Source of the DNA: Blastococcus sp. CT_GayMR16
GTDB lineage: Bacteria > Actinomycetota > Actinomycetes > Mycobacteriales > Geodermatophilaceae
Assembly (NCBI RefSeq): GCF_004570875.1
Contig: NZ_SPQK01000001.1
Span: 248,001 to 312,000 of the forward strand
Direction: 5' to 3'
Length of the DNA stretch: 64,000 bases
The notes below the pieces were generated by a model. It saw only the letters and a program-made list of their open reading frames with translations, searched no databases and had not been told where the DNA came from. The position numbers and the translations under genes are program-made. Position 1 is the stretch's first letter; each line of letters begins with the position of its first letter. Positions 44,095 to 54,202 of the stretch are shown piece by piece.

Positions 44095-44100
44095 TAGGAT
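44095..44100 (+). promoter_or_regulatory. Probable -10 box of valS
   Basis: TAGGAT, 7 nt before the ATG at 44108. No T-box element is visible in the 111-bp gap. Confidence 0.45.
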
Positions 44101-44107
44101 GAGGCAC

Positions 44108-46693
44108 ATGGTCACCGACACCCGCACCCCGGATCCTGCTGCGCCGGGAGCGACCGTCGGCGTACCCGAGAAGCCGTCGCTGGACGGGCTGGAGGACAAG
44201 TGGGTCGCCCGCTGGGCGGCCGAGGACACCTACGCCTTCGACCGGGACGCCGCGCTGCGGGCGCCACGCGAGCAGACCTACTCGATCGACACCCCGCCGC
44301 CGACCGCGAGCGGGTCGCTGCACGTGGGGCACGTCTTCAGCTACACCCACACCGACTTCATCGCCCGCTACCAGCGGATGCGCGGCCGGCACGTCTACTA
44401 CCCGATGGGCTGGGACGACAACGGCCTGCCCACCGAGCGCCGGGTGCAGAACTACTACGGCGTCCGGTGCGACCCGTCCCTGCACTACGAGCCCTCGTTC
44501 ACCCCGCCGGAGAAGCCGGGCAAGGACCAGGTCCCGGTCTCGCGGCGCAACTTCGTCGAGCTGTGCATGCAGCTCACCGAGGAGGACGAGGCCGAGTTCG
44601 AGAAGCTCTGGCGCCGGGTCGGCCTGTCGGTGGACTGGTCCGACGTCTACCGGACGATCTCCGAGTCCTCCCGCGCCACCGCGCAGCGGATGTTCCTGCA
44701 CAACCTGGCCCGCGGCGAGGCCTACGCCCAGGAGGCGCCGACCCTCTGGGACGTCACCTTCCGGACGGCGGTCGCCCAGGCCGAGCTCGAGGACCGCGAG
44801 CGCCCCGGCGCCTACCACCGGATCTCCTTCGCGGGCCCGGCCGGCCCCGTCTTCATCGAGACGACCAGGCCCGAGCTGATCCCCGCCTGCGTCGCGCTGG
44901 TCGCCCACCCCGACGACGAGCGCTACCAGCCGCTGTTCGGGAAGACGGTCCGGACGCCGCTGTTCGACGTCGAGGTCCCGGTCGTCGCGCACCGCCTCGC
45001 CGAGCCCGACAAGGGCTCGGGTATCGCGATGATCTGCACGTTCGGCGACCTGAACGACGTCACCTGGTGGCGGGAGCTCCAGCTGCCGACCCGCCCGATC
45101 GTCGGCTGGGACGGCCGGATCCTGGCCGACCCCCCGGCCGACGTCCCGGCGCAGCCCTACACCGAGCTGGCCGGGAAGACCATGTTCAGCGCGCAGGCCC
45201 GCATCGTCGAGCTGCTGCGCGAGTCCGGGAACCTGGACGGCGAGCCACGGCCGATCACGCACCCGGTCAAGTTCTTCGAGAAGGGCGAGCGCCCGCTGGA
45301 GATCGTCACGACGCGGCAGTGGTACATCCGCAACGGCGGTCGGGACGCCGACCTGCGGGATGCCCTGATCGCGCGTGGCCGGGAGATCCAGTGGGTGCCC
45401 GAGCACATGCGGCACCGCTACGAGAACTGGGTCGAAGGCCTCAACGGCGACTGGCTGATCAGCCGCCAGCGCTTCTTCGGGGTGCCGTTCCCGGTCTGGT
45501 ACCGCCTCGACACGGAGGGCGAGCCGGACTACACCGACCCGATCCTCGCGCCCGAGGCGTCGCTGCCGGTCGATCCGTCGTCCGACGTCCCGGAGGGCCT
45601 CACCGCGGACCAGCGGGGCAAGCCGGGCGGGTTCATGGCCGACCCCGACGTCATGGACACCTGGGCGACGTCGTCCCTGTCGCCGCAGGTGGCGTCGGGC
45701 TGGGACACCGACCCCGAGCTGTTCGCCCACGTCTTCCCGATGGACCAGCGGCCGCAGGCGCACGACATCATCCGCACCTGGCTGTTCAGCACCGTCGTCC
45801 GGTCGCACTTCGAGTTCGGCACCGTGCCGTGGTCGCACGCCACGATCTCCGGCTTCGTCGTCGACCCCGACCGCAAGAAGATGTCGAAGTCGAAGGGCAA
45901 CGCGACGACGCCGATCGACGTCCTGGAGCGGTACGGCACCGACGCCGTCCGGTGGCGGGCCGCCGGTGCGCGCCCGGGTGCGGACTCGCCGTTCGACGAG
46001 ACGCAGATGAAGGTCGGCCGCCGGCTGGCGATCAAGATCCTCAACGTCGGGAAGTTCGTCCTGGGCCTCGGCGCCTCGGCCGGTCTGTCCGCCGACCAGG
46101 TCACCGAGCCGATCGACCGGGCTCTGCTGGCCACGCTCGCCGGCGTGGTGGACGACGCCACCGCCGCCATGGACGCCTACAACTACACGCGGGCTCTCGA
46201 AACCGCGGAGTCCTTCTTCTGGTCGTTCTGCGACGACTACGTGGAGCTGGTGAAGTCGCGGGCCTACCGGTCCGACGTCGCCGCGGAGTCCGCTCAGGCG
46301 ACGCTCGCGCTGGCGCTCTCGGTCCAGCTGCGGCTGTTCGCGCCGGTGCTGCCGTTCGTCACCGAGGAGGTCTGGTCCTGGTGGCAGGAGGGGTCGGTGC
46401 ACCGTGCGCTCTGGCCCACGGCCGCCGAGCTGCCCGCCGGCGGGAACCCGGCCGTGGTGACGGCGGCCGCCGAGGCGCTGGCCGGGGTGCGCAAGGCCAA
46501 GTCCGACGCCAAGCAGTCGATGCGGGCCGACGTCGAGACCGCGACGATCATCGCCCCGGCCGAGCAGGTGGCCCTGGTCGAGGCTGTCCGGTCGGACCTG
46601 ATCGACTCCGGGCGCATCGCCACCCTGTCGGTCGTGGCTGGCGACGGGCCGCTGGTCGTGAACGTGGTCCTGGCGCCGCTCGCCGACGCGTGA
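44108..46693 (+). CDS. valS: Valine-tRNA ligase
   Basis: An 861-residue class I synthetase. [21 protein letters not shown] contains the HIGH-type motif, and [18 protein letters not shown] the KMSKS motif; the editing CP1 domain lies between. The C-terminal coiled-coil typical of many ValRS proteins is short. A second ATG at 44099 gives a form three residues longer. Encoded opposite folC, as in M. tuberculosis (folC-valS region). Confidence 0.96.
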   Translation: MVTDTRTPDPAAPGATVGVPEKPSLDGLEDKWVARWAAEDTYAFDRDAALRAPREQTYSIDTPPPTASGSLHVGHVFSYTHTDFIARYQRMRGRHVYYPMGWDDNGLPTERRVQNYYGVRCDPSLHYEPSFTPPEKPGKDQVPVSRRNFVELCMQLTEEDEAEFEKLWRRVGLSVDWSDVYRTISESSRATAQRMFLHNLARGEAYAQEAPTLWDVTFRTAVAQAELEDRERPGAYHRISFAGPAGPVFIETTRPELIPACVALVAHPDDERYQPLFGKTVRTPLFDVEVPVVAHRLAEPDKGSGIAMICTFGDLNDVTWWRELQLPTRPIVGWDGRILADPPADVPAQPYTELAGKTMFSAQARIVELLRESGNLDGEPRPITHPVKFFEKGERPLEIVTTRQWYIRNGGRDADLRDALIARGREIQWVPEHMRHRYENWVEGLNGDWLISRQRFFGVPFPVWYRLDTEGEPDYTDPILAPEASLPVDPSSDVPEGLTADQRGKPGGFMADPDVMDTWATSSLSPQVASGWDTDPELFAHVFPMDQRPQAHDIIRTWLFSTVVRSHFEFGTVPWSHATISGFVVDPDRKKMSKSKGNATTPIDVLERYGTDAVRWRAAGARPGADSPFDETQMKVGRRLAIKILNVGKFVLGLGASAGLSADQVTEPIDRALLATLAGVVDDATAAMDAYNYTRALETAESFFWSFCDDYVELVKSRAYRSDVAAESAQATLALALSVQLRLFAPVLPFVTEEVWSWWQEGSVHRALWPTAAELPAGGNPAVVTAAAEALAGVRKAKSDAKQSMRADVETATIIAPAEQVALVEAVRSDLIDSGRIATLSVVAGDGPLVVNVVLAPLADA

Positions 46694-46706
46694 CGTGACA
46701 TCCGGA

Positions 46707-46732
46707 CCGCCATACCGGACGCGGTACGGCGG
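46707..46732. repeat. Imperfect 26-bp palindrome upstream of the acyl-CoA synthetase
   Basis: CCGCCATACC (46707-46716) faces GGTACGGCGG (46723-46732) with one A-C mismatch in ten. It sits 14 bp after the valS stop and 58 bp before the next start. It could be an operator for the acyl-CoA synthetase gene or a weak valS terminator. Confidence 0.5.
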
Positions 46733-46790
46733 CTGTTAGGTTCCGGCCACGCCGGGCCCGACGAGGCGCCCGCGGACGCGGAGGCCGTTC

Positions 46791-48311
46791 ATGCAGCTCG
46801 GGGACGTGGCGCCACGCGACAAGGTGGCCCTGGTGATGGGCGGCTCGGGCGCGACGACGACGTTCGGCGAACTCGAGCACGCCACCGCCCGGTACCGACG
46901 GGTGCTCGAGGCCCGGGGCCTCGAGTTCGGCGAGCACGTCGCCCTGCTGTTCGAGAACCGCGCCGAGCTGTTCCCGGTGGCGTGGGCGGCGCACCTGATG
47001 GGTCTGTACTACACCCCGCTCAACTGGCACCTCACCCGCGAGGAAGCCTCCTACGTCGTCGACAACTGCGACGCCCGCCTGCTGCTGGTCTCGTCGACGC
47101 TGGCCGACCTCGGGTCCGCGATCGCCGCGGGCGCGCCGGATCTGGAGGCCGTGCTCTCGGTGGGCGGGCCGGTCGACGGGATGGTGGACGCCGACGCCCT
47201 GGCGGCCGGGATGTCCGACGAGCCCGCCGGCGACAACTGGGCCGGCTTCGCGATGTTCTACTCGTCGGGCACGACCGGCGTCCCCAAGGGGATCCTGCGT
47301 GAGCCCGCCCGCGTGCCGTTCGGAACGCCCGGGCCGATCGACGCACTCATGCGCGGGCTGTACGGCCTGGGCCCCGAATCGGTGCAGCTGTCCCCCGGGC
47401 CGATGTACCACGCGGCGCCGCTGGGCTGGGCCATGACCACCCAGCAGATCGGCGGCACGTCCGTCGTCATGGAGCGCTTCGACCCCGAGCAGACGCTCGC
47501 CCTGATCGAGCGCCACCGGGTCACCCATCTGCAGGTCGTGCCCACGATGCTGATCCGGATGCTGCGGCTGCCGGATGAGGTGCGGGCCCGCTACGACCTC
47601 TCGAGCCTGCAGGCGGTCGTGCACGCCGCGGCGCCGTGCCCGGTCGAGGTCAAGCGGGCCGCGATCGACTGGTTCGGGCCCATCGTGTGGGAGTACTACG
47701 CGGGCAGCGAGGGCAGCGGCTACTTCGCGATCGACTCCGCGACCTGGCTCGCCCACCCGGGCTCGGTGGGGCGCGCGATGCGGGGCGTCGTGCACATCCT
47801 CGACGACGGCGGTCAGGAGCTGCCGGTCGGCGAGGTGGGCACGATCTGGTTCGAGGACGCCGGCACGTTCCAGTACCACAAGGACGCGGAGAAGACCGCC
47901 GCGGCGTTCAACGACGCCGGCTGGAGCACCCTGGGCGACGTCGGCCACCTGGACGAGAACGGCTTCCTCTACCTGTCCGACCGGCGGGTCGACCTGATCC
48001 TGTCCGGTGGCGTGAACGTGTACCCGCAGGAGATCGAGAACGTCCTGTCCCAGCACCCGGCCGTGGCCGACGTCGCGGTGATCGGGGTGCCCGACGCCGA
48101 CCTCGGCGAGCAGGTGCGGGCGGTCGTCGAGCTGATCCCGGGCACGTCCGGCGGCGATGCGCTGCTCGCCGAGCTCGCGGAGCACTGCCGCACCCATTTG
48201 GCCGGCTTCAAGTGCCCGAAGCGGATCGACGTGGTGGGCGCCCTCCCCCGCTTGCCCAACGGCAAGATGCTGCGCCGCCGGGTGCGCGAGCTCTACGGCG
48301 CCCCCGCCTGA
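46791..48311 (+). CDS. Acyl-CoA synthetase (AMP-forming)
   Basis: A 506-residue ANL-superfamily enzyme. The AMP motif is FYSSGTTGVPKGI, followed by VVMERFDPEQTLALIERHRV, GSEGSGYFAID in the substrate region, and LYLSDRRVDLILSGGVNVYPQEIE and PRLPNGKMLRRRVREL at the C terminus, with the acyl-adenylate lysine. GGAGG lies a few bases before the ATG. Chain-length preference cannot be read from sequence. It is a single gene, with no beta-oxidation partner beside it. Confidence 0.93.
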   Translation: MQLGDVAPRDKVALVMGGSGATTTFGELEHATARYRRVLEARGLEFGEHVALLFENRAELFPVAWAAHLMGLYYTPLNWHLTREEASYVVDNCDARLLLVSSTLADLGSAIAAGAPDLEAVLSVGGPVDGMVDADALAAGMSDEPAGDNWAGFAMFYSSGTTGVPKGILREPARVPFGTPGPIDALMRGLYGLGPESVQLSPGPMYHAAPLGWAMTTQQIGGTSVVMERFDPEQTLALIERHRVTHLQVVPTMLIRMLRLPDEVRARYDLSSLQAVVHAAAPCPVEVKRAAIDWFGPIVWEYYAGSEGSGYFAIDSATWLAHPGSVGRAMRGVVHILDDGGQELPVGEVGTIWFEDAGTFQYHKDAEKTAAAFNDAGWSTLGDVGHLDENGFLYLSDRRVDLILSGGVNVYPQEIENVLSQHPAVADVAVIGVPDADLGEQVRAVVELIPGTSGGDALLAELAEHCRTHLAGFKCPKRIDVVGALPRLPNGKMLRRRVRELYGAPA

Positions 48312-48338
48312 CCTGACCCGCATCGGTGGTTGACGCCA

Positions 48339-48395
48339 AGCGTGTGCGCTGACGCCCGGTTTCGGCCACGGGAACCGGGCGTCAGCGCACACGCT
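48339..48395. repeat. 57-bp palindrome at the 3' end of the DUF559 gene
   Basis: Two perfect 23-bp arms, AGCGTGTGCGCTGACGCCC followed by GGTT on the left (48339-48361) and their complement on the right (48373-48395), flank an 11-nt loop. The right arm carries the last codons and stop of the DUF559 gene. A second, slightly degenerate copy lies at 49373-49423. A terminator or a REP-like mobile element is possible. Confidence 0.9.
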
Positions 48396-49302
48396 CCGGG
48401 GTCATGAGTCGCTGCCGCGCGAGGTACGCCGCGAGGATGTCCCGCCGGCACGCGTCCGGGGCCGACCTCATCCGAGTCCAGCCGAACCTGAGCGTCTGCC
48501 AGCCGATGGTCGCGAGCAGCGCATCGCGGCGGATGTCCCGCTCCCGCTGCTCCCGGGAGCCATGCCATGCCGCTCCGTCCATCTCCACCGCGAGGAGGAC
48601 GTCGTCGTACGCGGCGTCGAGCACGAACACCTCTCCGGCGACCGTCACCCGGCGCTGCTGCACGAAAGGCGGCATCGCCGGCGCTCGCAGGACCTGCAGA
48701 CATCCCCAGATCTCCAGCTCGCTCTGACAGCCGTCGGACAAGAGGCCGACGAGGCTCGAGAGCTCTGCCCGGCCGGGAAGGCACGGTCGGCGGCCCACCT
48801 CACGGAGGATGTCGCGCGGTCCGCACAAGCGCCGGCGGACGCCGCTGATCGCTGCCGCCCGCAGCTCGTCCCTGCCCGCTCCGCCGGGCACCCCCCAGGC
48901 ATCCACGACCGCGCGCTCGACGCTGGTCACCGGCAGTCCGTCGACCCGGCGCGCCACGTCAGTCAGGTCCCTGGAGCGGTGGAGGAGCACCCCCGCCGAT
49001 CCCCGGCCGCTGCGCGCGAAATCCACGGTCACGTGGACCGGTCCGTCCACCCAGGGCACGAGCTCCCACAGCGCGAGGGCGGAGCGATGACTGATCAGTC
49101 CACCCGTCGCCCCGGCTATCGCCTCCAACCGCACTCGCCGGTCCAGTGCGGCCGACGGAACCGTGTACACACCGGGCTGCACCCGGAGCAATCGACCGGC
49201 TGCGACCCAGTCAGAGACCGTTTTCCGGTCGATTCGGGCGAGCAGCGCTTCCCAGGTGATCCAACCGTCGGGTCCGATCAGGGCATCCACGTCGAGCGAC
49301 AC
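48382..49302 (-). CDS. DUF559 endonuclease-like protein with AbiEi-type N terminus
   Basis: A 306-residue protein. The N terminus (about 1-100) resembles the AbiEi antitoxin winged-helix/domain family: [34 protein letters not shown] and [16 protein letters not shown]. The C-terminal third (about 215-295) is DUF559, a Vsr-like nuclease fold: [23 protein letters not shown], with the acidic residues, then [20 protein letters not shown]. Such genes are numerous in Geodermatophilaceae genomes. It lies between two copies of the same palindrome. Function unknown. Confidence 0.82.
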   Translation of the reverse strand: MSLDVDALIGPDGWITWEALLARIDRKTVSDWVAAGRLLRVQPGVYTVPSAALDRRVRLEAIAGATGGLISHRSALALWELVPWVDGPVHVTVDFARSGRGSAGVLLHRSRDLTDVARRVDGLPVTSVERAVVDAWGVPGGAGRDELRAAAISGVRRRLCGPRDILREVGRRPCLPGRAELSSLVGLLSDGCQSELEIWGCLQVLRAPAMPPFVQQRRVTVAGEVFVLDAAYDDVLLAVEMDGAAWHGSREQRERDIRRDALLATIGWQTLRFGWTRMRSAPDACRRDILAAYLARQRLMTPERVR

Positions 49303-49372
49303 CTGCCGAGGCTGCAGCGCGGCGGCGCCCAGCGACGACCTGGACGGAATCTGTGGACGGCCTCGGTGGACT

Positions 49373-49423
49373 GTGTGCGCCGACGCCCAGTTGTGGCCGG
49401 CGAAACCGGGCGTCAGCGCACAC
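49373..49423. repeat. 51-bp palindrome upstream of the DUF559 gene
   Basis: Arms GTGTGCGCCGACGCCCAGTT (49373-49392) and AACCGGGCGTCAGCGCACAC (49404-49423) pair at 18 of 20 positions around an 11-nt loop. It is nearly identical to the palindrome at 48339-48395 when that copy is read on the minus strand. The DUF559 gene lies between the two. Confidence 0.88.
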
Positions 49424-49443
49424 GCTCGCCGCCTACAACGCGA

Positions 49444-49477
49444 ACGAGCCCGCCCCCGCGAACGGGGACGGGCTCGT
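49444..49477. terminator. Hairpin after clpX
   Basis: CGAGCCCG (49445-49452) pairs with CGGGCTCG (49469-49476); one outer A-T pair extends it. An inner C/G run can also pair. It follows the clpX stop by 14 bp on the minus strand. Confidence 0.6.
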
Positions 49478-49490
49478 CGGTGCGACTAGG

Positions 49491-50765
49491 TCAGGCGGAC
49501 TTCTCGCGGCGCTCGCGGGTGGGCTTGCGCGGGACGATCGTCGGGTTCACGTGCTCCAGGACGACCTCCTTGGTGATGACGACGGAGGCGACGTCCTCAC
49601 GGCTGGGGATGTCATACATGACCGACTGGAGCACCTCCTCCATGATCGCGCGGAGCCCGCGGGCACCGGTGCCACGGAGGATGGCCTGGTCGGCGATCGC
49701 CACGAGGGCGTCGTCGGTGAACTCCAGGTCGACCCCGTCGAGCTCGAACAGCTTGCGGTACTGGCGCACCAGGGCGTTCTTCGGCTCTGTGAGGATGTTG
49801 ATCAGCGCCTCACGGTCGAGCTTCTGCACGCTGGTGATCACCGGGAGACGGCCGATGAACTCGGGGATCATGCCGAACTTCAGCAGGTCCTCGGGCATGA
49901 CCTCGGCGAAGGAGTTCGCCTCGTCGATCTCGGCCTTGCCGCGGATCTCAGCACCGAAGCCCATCCCCTGCTTGCTGGTGCGCGCCTCGATGACCTTCTC
50001 CAGACCGGCGAACGCGCCACCCACGATGAACAGCACGTTCGTCGTGTCGATCTGGATGAATTCCTGGTGCGGGTGCTTGCGACCGCCCTGCGGAGGAACC
50101 GACGCCGTCGTCCCCTCGAGGATCTTCAGCAGCGCCTGCTGCACGCCCTCACCGGAGACGTCGCGGGTGATCGACGGGTTCTCGCTCTTGCGGGCGATCT
50201 TGTCGACCTCGTCGATGTAGATGATCCCGGTCTCGGCGCGCTTGACGTCGTAGTCGGCGGCCTGGATGAGCTTGAGGAGGATGTTCTCGACGTCCTCACC
50301 GACATAGCCGGCCTCGGTGAGGGCGGTGGCGTCGGCGATCGCGAACGGCACGTTCAGCATCCGCGCCAGGGTCTGCGCCAGGTGCGTCTTGCCGCAGCCG
50401 GTCGGGCCCATCAGCAGGATGTTGGACTTGGCGAGCTCCACGCCCTCGTCGCGGCCGGCGCGCTCACCGCCGGCCTGGATGCGCTTGTAGTGGTTGTAGA
50501 CGGCCACCGAGAGGGTCCGCTTGGCCTTGTCCTGGCCGATGACGTACTGCTCGAGGAAGTCGTGGATCTCCTTCGGCTTCGGCAGCTCGTCGAACTTCAG
50601 ATCAGAGGACTCGGAGAGCTCTTCCTCGATGATCTCGTTGCAGAGGTCGATGCACTCGTCGCAGATGTAGACCCCGGGGCCCGCGATGAGCTTCTTGACC
50701 TGCTTCTGGCTCTTCCCGCAGAACGAGCACTTGAGCAGGTCACCGCTCTCACCGATTCGTGCCAC
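49491..50765 (-). CDS. clpX: ATP-dependent Clp protease ATP-binding subunit ClpX
   Basis: A 424-residue unfoldase. The zinc-binding domain is at the start ([13 protein letters not shown] and [12 protein letters not shown]), then Walker [18 protein letters not shown], Walker [12 protein letters not shown], and the IGF-type ClpP-binding loop and sensor region. GTG start at 50765 with GGAGG 6 nt upstream. It follows clpP1-clpP2, with which it makes the ClpXP protease. Confidence 0.97.
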   Translation of the reverse strand: MARIGESGDLLKCSFCGKSQKQVKKLIAGPGVYICDECIDLCNEIIEEELSESSDLKFDELPKPKEIHDFLEQYVIGQDKAKRTLSVAVYNHYKRIQAGGERAGRDEGVELAKSNILLMGPTGCGKTHLAQTLARMLNVPFAIADATALTEAGYVGEDVENILLKLIQAADYDVKRAETGIIYIDEVDKIARKSENPSITRDVSGEGVQQALLKILEGTTASVPPQGGRKHPHQEFIQIDTTNVLFIVGGAFAGLEKVIEARTSKQGMGFGAEIRGKAEIDEANSFAEVMPEDLLKFGMIPEFIGRLPVITSVQKLDREALINILTEPKNALVRQYRKLFELDGVDLEFTDDALVAIADQAILRGTGARGLRAIMEEVLQSVMYDIPSREDVASVVITKEVVLEHVNPTIVPRKPTRERREKSA

Positions 50766-51071
50766 CTGCTGACCTCCACCTGTGATTCGCGGTCCTGGTA
50801 CCAGGAGCCTGCGTGCTGATTCTTGCTGCTCTGCCCCTGCTCGGCCTCATGTTTCGGCCTGATCCGCGAGGCTGTCCTCCCGGCGAGTCTGGCCGGGGAT
50901 CACGTGCTCGCAGACCGTAACCCGCGTTGCCGACGTCCCCGGGCAATGACTCACCCGGTTCACCCGGCCCGTCCACTTCTGTCCCGCCGGTGCCCAACGC
51001 CTTCGAAAACTTGTGATTCGACGACGGTACGGGCCGAGCCCGCGACACGCGCGGTCTCGGCCCGACGCGTG
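50766..51071 (-). other. clpP2-clpX intergenic region
   Basis: About 306 bp between clpP2 and clpX with no convincing gene. A separate clpX promoter probably lies here; I did not find a clear ClgR or HAIR motif. Confidence 0.4.
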
Positions 51072-51701
51072 TCAGACCGCGGGAAGGGCGTTGAGCTTCC
51101 GGCTCTGGATGACCTCGTCGACGATGCCGTAGGCCTTGCACTCCTGAGCCGTGAGGATCTTGTCCCGCTCGATGTCGATTCGGACCTGAGCCACGGTCTG
51201 GCCCGTGTGCCGGGCCAGGATCTCCTCCATCTGGCTGCGCACCCGCTGGATCTCGGCGGCGTGGATCTCCAGGTCGGAGACCTGGCCACCGGACTCACCC
51301 GACGGCTGGTGGATGAGCACCCGCGAGTAGGGCAGCGCGAGCCGCTTGCCGGGCGTACCGGCCGCGAGCAGGACGGCGGCAGCCGAGGCGGCCTGGCCCA
51401 TGCAGACGGTCTGGATGTCCGGGCGGATGAACATCATCGTGTCGTAGATGGCCATGAGCGACGTGAACGAGCCACCAGGCGAGTTGATGTAGATCGTGAT
51501 GTCGCGGTCGGGGTCGGTGGACTCCAGCGTGAGCAGCTGGGCCATGACGTCGTTCGCCGAGGCGTCGTCGATCTGCACCCCGAGGAAGATGATGCGCTCC
51601 TCGAAGAGCTTGTTGTAGGGGTTGGACTCCTTCATGCCGTAGCTCGTGCGCTCCACGAAGGAGGGCAGGATGTAGCGGCTGGAAGGCATCTGGAAGCTCA
51701 T
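51072..51701 (-). CDS. clpP2: ATP-dependent Clp protease proteolytic subunit ClpP2
   Basis: A 209-residue serine peptidase. The catalytic Ser106 is in [10 protein letters not shown] and His131 in IHQPSG. The N terminus includes a segment ([22 protein letters not shown]) longer than in ClpP1, as in mycobacterial ClpP2. It lies 22 bp after clpP1; the two form a mixed barrel in actinobacteria. Confidence 0.97.
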   Translation of the reverse strand: MSFQMPSSRYILPSFVERTSYGMKESNPYNKLFEERIIFLGVQIDDASANDVMAQLLTLESTDPDRDITIYINSPGGSFTSLMAIYDTMMFIRPDIQTVCMGQAASAAAVLLAAGTPGKRLALPYSRVLIHQPSGESGGQVSDLEIHAAEIQRVRSQMEEILARHTGQTVAQVRIDIERDKILTAQECKAYGIVDEVIQSRKLNALPAV

Positions 51702-51723
51702 GTGGGTCAGTTCCTCCGAACCG

Positions 51724-52362
51724 TCAGTTGTCCGCGACCGGGTTGGCGGCGTCGGTCATGGCGGCCCTGCTCACCACGTGGTCGACGAAGCCGTACTCGA
51801 GGGCCTCCTGCGCGGTGAACCAGCGGTCGCGGTCGGAGTCCTTCTCGATCTGCTCCGGGGTCTGACCCGTGTGCAGTGCCTGCAGCTCGTTGAGCTGCTG
51901 CTTGGTGCTGCGGAACAGCTCGGCCTGGATGGCGATGTCGGACGCGGTGCCACCGACCCCTGCCGACGGCTGGTGCATCAGGATCCGGGCGTGAGGCAGG
52001 GCGTAGCGCTTGCCGCTGGCGCCGGCCGTGAGCAGGAACTGGCCCATCGAGGCGGCCAGCCCCATGCCGTAGGTGGCGACGTCGCAGTCGATGAACTGCA
52101 TGGTGTCGTAGATCGCCATGCCCGCGGTGACCGAGCCACCGGGTGAGTTGATGTAGAGGTGGATGTCCTGCTTGGGGTCCTCGGCGGACAGCAGCAGCAT
52201 CTGGGCGGCCAGCTGGTTGGCGATCACGTCGTCGACCTGGCTGCCCAGGAAGATGATGCGCTCGCGCAGCAACCGCTCGTAGACGGAGTCTCCGAGGTTC
52301 ATCATTCCGCTGGCGCCGCGCATCATCGGTGCGCTCGCCGAGTTCGGGTGGGTAATGCTCAC
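51724..52362 (-). CDS. clpP1: ATP-dependent Clp protease proteolytic subunit ClpP1
   Basis: A 212-residue peptidase with catalytic Ser105 in [10 protein letters not shown] and His130 in LMHQPSAG; the acidic residue follows in the conserved [18 protein letters not shown] segment. First gene of clpP1-clpP2. A ClgR-type box lies about 170 bp upstream and a terminator for tig separates it from the trigger factor gene. Confidence 0.97.
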   Translation of the reverse strand: MSITHPNSASAPMMRGASGMMNLGDSVYERLLRERIIFLGSQVDDVIANQLAAQMLLLSAEDPKQDIHLYINSPGGSVTAGMAIYDTMQFIDCDVATYGMGLAASMGQFLLTAGASGKRYALPHARILMHQPSAGVGGTASDIAIQAELFRSTKQQLNELQALHTGQTPEQIEKDSDRDRWFTAQEALEYGFVDHVVSRAAMTDAANPVADN

Positions 52363-52529
52363 GGGTGCGGTGACCTCCGTAGGACTGTTCTGTTCAGTCG
52401 GTCTCGGTGGGCGGTGGATCGGTCGTGCAGGCCAGAACGGCCCTCCGGGAGGCGGTACCCCCCGGCGATCGCCTGAGTCCTGTCGACCCTAACGCGGACC
52501 CCCGACGTCACAGTCCCCGTCGGGCCGGT

Positions 52530-52546
52530 GTTCGCCGACGGCGCAG
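52530..52546. promoter_or_regulatory. Probable ClgR box upstream of clpP1
   Basis: CGC-CGACG-GCG at 52533-52543 fits the published actinobacterial ClgR core CGC-N5-GCG. It is about 170 bp upstream of clpP1, upstream of a TAGGGT-type -10 at 52491-52486. ClgR activates clp genes in Streptomyces and Corynebacterium; here the assignment is by motif and position. Confidence 0.5.
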
Positions 52547-52564
52547 CGCCATCTGCCGAAAAGG

Positions 52565-52607
52565 CGACGGCGCCGCCCCACCCGTGTCGGGTGGGACGGC
52601 GCCGTCG
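52565..52607 (-). terminator. Rho-independent terminator of tig
   Basis: CGACGGCGCCG (52565-52575) pairs with CGGCGCCGTCG (52597-52607); after one mismatch the stem continues with CCCACCCG/CGGGTGGG to a TGT loop. On the minus strand the hairpin is followed almost at once by TTTT. It lies 20 bp past the tig stop and is the clearest intrinsic terminator in the window. Confidence 0.85.
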
Positions 52608-52626
52608 GACGAGCGGTGCCGGGCTG

Positions 52627-54075
52627 TTATGCCTTCCCGGCGTCCTCGGTGTTCTCGGTCGCGCCCTCGGTGGCCTCGACCGCGGCGGCTTCCTCGGCCA
52701 CCTCGTCGTCGGCGTCCTCGTCGTCGTCGTCGTCGGCCGTGGGGGCCTGGATCGTCCGGGGACGCAGGGCCTCCAGGTCGACGACGTTGCCCGACGCGTC
52801 GGTGATCGTCGTCTCCTCGAGCAGCTGGGCCAGGGTCTTGGTGCGGCGGACGTCGGCGACGAACTCCTGGATGTTGCCGCCCTGCTGGAGCTGCTGCGCG
52901 TACTGCTCCGGGCTCATCCGGCTGCGCTGGGCCTGCGCCATGATCTGCGCCGACAGGTCGTCGTTGTCGACGGTGACCTCACGGGCGTCGGCGATCGCGT
53001 CGAGGATGAACTGGGTGCGGACCGCCTCCTCGACCGTCTTGCGCTGGTCGGCTTCGTAGACCTCGCGGCTCTCCACACCCGAGATCGACAGGAACGCGTC
53101 CCAGTCCATGCCGGCCTGCTGGAGCTCCTGCTCGAAGGCGCGGTTGCGCCATTCGATCTCGCGCTCGACCAGGTTCTCCGGGACCGGAACCTCGACGGCC
53201 TCGATCAGGTGCTCGACCAGCTTGTCGCGGGCCTGCGCCCCCTGACCCAGGGTCTTGGTGCGGGCCAGCCGGGTGCGGACGTCGTCGCGCAGCTCGGCCA
53301 GGGTGTCGAACTCGCTGGCGGTCTGGGCGAACTCGTCGTCCAGCTCGGGGAGGTCCTTGGTCTTCACCGAGCGGACCGTGACGGTGACGTCGGCGGACTC
53401 ACCGGAGTTGGGGCCCGAGAGCAGCGCGGTCTGGAAGGTCTTGCTCTCGTCGGCGGACAGCCCGCGGACGGCGTCGTCGAGGCCCTCCATCAGGTTGCCG
53501 GAGCCGACCTCGTAGGACATGCCGGTGGTCGACCCGTCCTCGAGCACCTCGCCGTTCAGCGTGGCCTCGAGGTCGATGGACACGAAGTCGCCGTCCTCGG
53601 CCGCGCGCTCGACGCCCGTGAGCATGCCGAAGCGCTCCCGCATGACCGAGACCTGCTGGTCGATCTCCTCGTCGGTGACCTCGACGTCGTCGACGGTGAC
53701 GGCGAGGTTCTCCAGCGACGGCAGCTCCAGCTGCGGGGCGACGTCGACCTCGGCGGTGAAGGCCAGGGTGTCGTTGTCGTCGAGCCGCGTCACCTCGATC
53801 TCGGGCTGTCCGAGAACGCGCACCTGGTTCTCGCGGACGACCTCGGAGTAGACCTCCGGGATCGCGTGCTGGACGACCTGCTCGAGGACGACGGGCCGGC
53901 CGATGCGCTGGTCGAGCACGCGGTTGGGCACCTTGCCGGGACGGAAGCCGGGCACGCGCACCTGCTTGCCCAGCTCCTTGTAGACCTCACCGAAGGCGTG
54001 GTCCAGGTCCCCCCAGGGCACCTCGATCGCCATCCGGACCCGCGTGGGGCCCAGTTCCTCGATGGTGCTCTTCAC
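52627..54075 (-). CDS. tig: Trigger factor
   Basis: A 482-residue ribosome-bound chaperone and prolyl isomerase. The ribosome-binding signature is GFRPGKVPNRVLDQ near residue 45, followed by the FKBP domain and the helical C-terminal domain; the tail is acidic. GTG at 54075 is the start (AAGGAG 10 nt upstream). The open frame runs on into the tRNA-Pro gene but that is not coding. One of two genes here ending in TAA. Confidence 0.96.
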   Translation of the reverse strand: MKSTIEELGPTRVRMAIEVPWGDLDHAFGEVYKELGKQVRVPGFRPGKVPNRVLDQRIGRPVVLEQVVQHAIPEVYSEVVRENQVRVLGQPEIEVTRLDDNDTLAFTAEVDVAPQLELPSLENLAVTVDDVEVTDEEIDQQVSVMRERFGMLTGVERAAEDGDFVSIDLEATLNGEVLEDGSTTGMSYEVGSGNLMEGLDDAVRGLSADESKTFQTALLSGPNSGESADVTVTVRSVKTKDLPELDDEFAQTASEFDTLAELRDDVRTRLARTKTLGQGAQARDKLVEHLIEAVEVPVPENLVEREIEWRNRAFEQELQQAGMDWDAFLSISGVESREVYEADQRKTVEEAVRTQFILDAIADAREVTVDNDDLSAQIMAQAQRSRMSPEQYAQQLQQGGNIQEFVADVRRTKTLAQLLEETTITDASGNVVDLEALRPRTIQAPTADDDDDEDADDEVAEEAAAVEATEGATENTEDAGKA

Positions 54076-54202
54076 AGCGGCTGTGCTCCTTGGATTTGCG
54101 GACGGACGAGCGCCGACAGGCGTGGACGACGCGGAATTGCCCACGAGTCTAGAGACGGCGTGGAACGGTCGGGTGGCGGGTTGCGCCGCCGAAGCCCCAC
54201 GG

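Noticed and set aside
43996-46402. Upstream extension of folC to 46402
   Set aside because: It would lie antisense to valS; FolC has normal length from the ATG at 43996.
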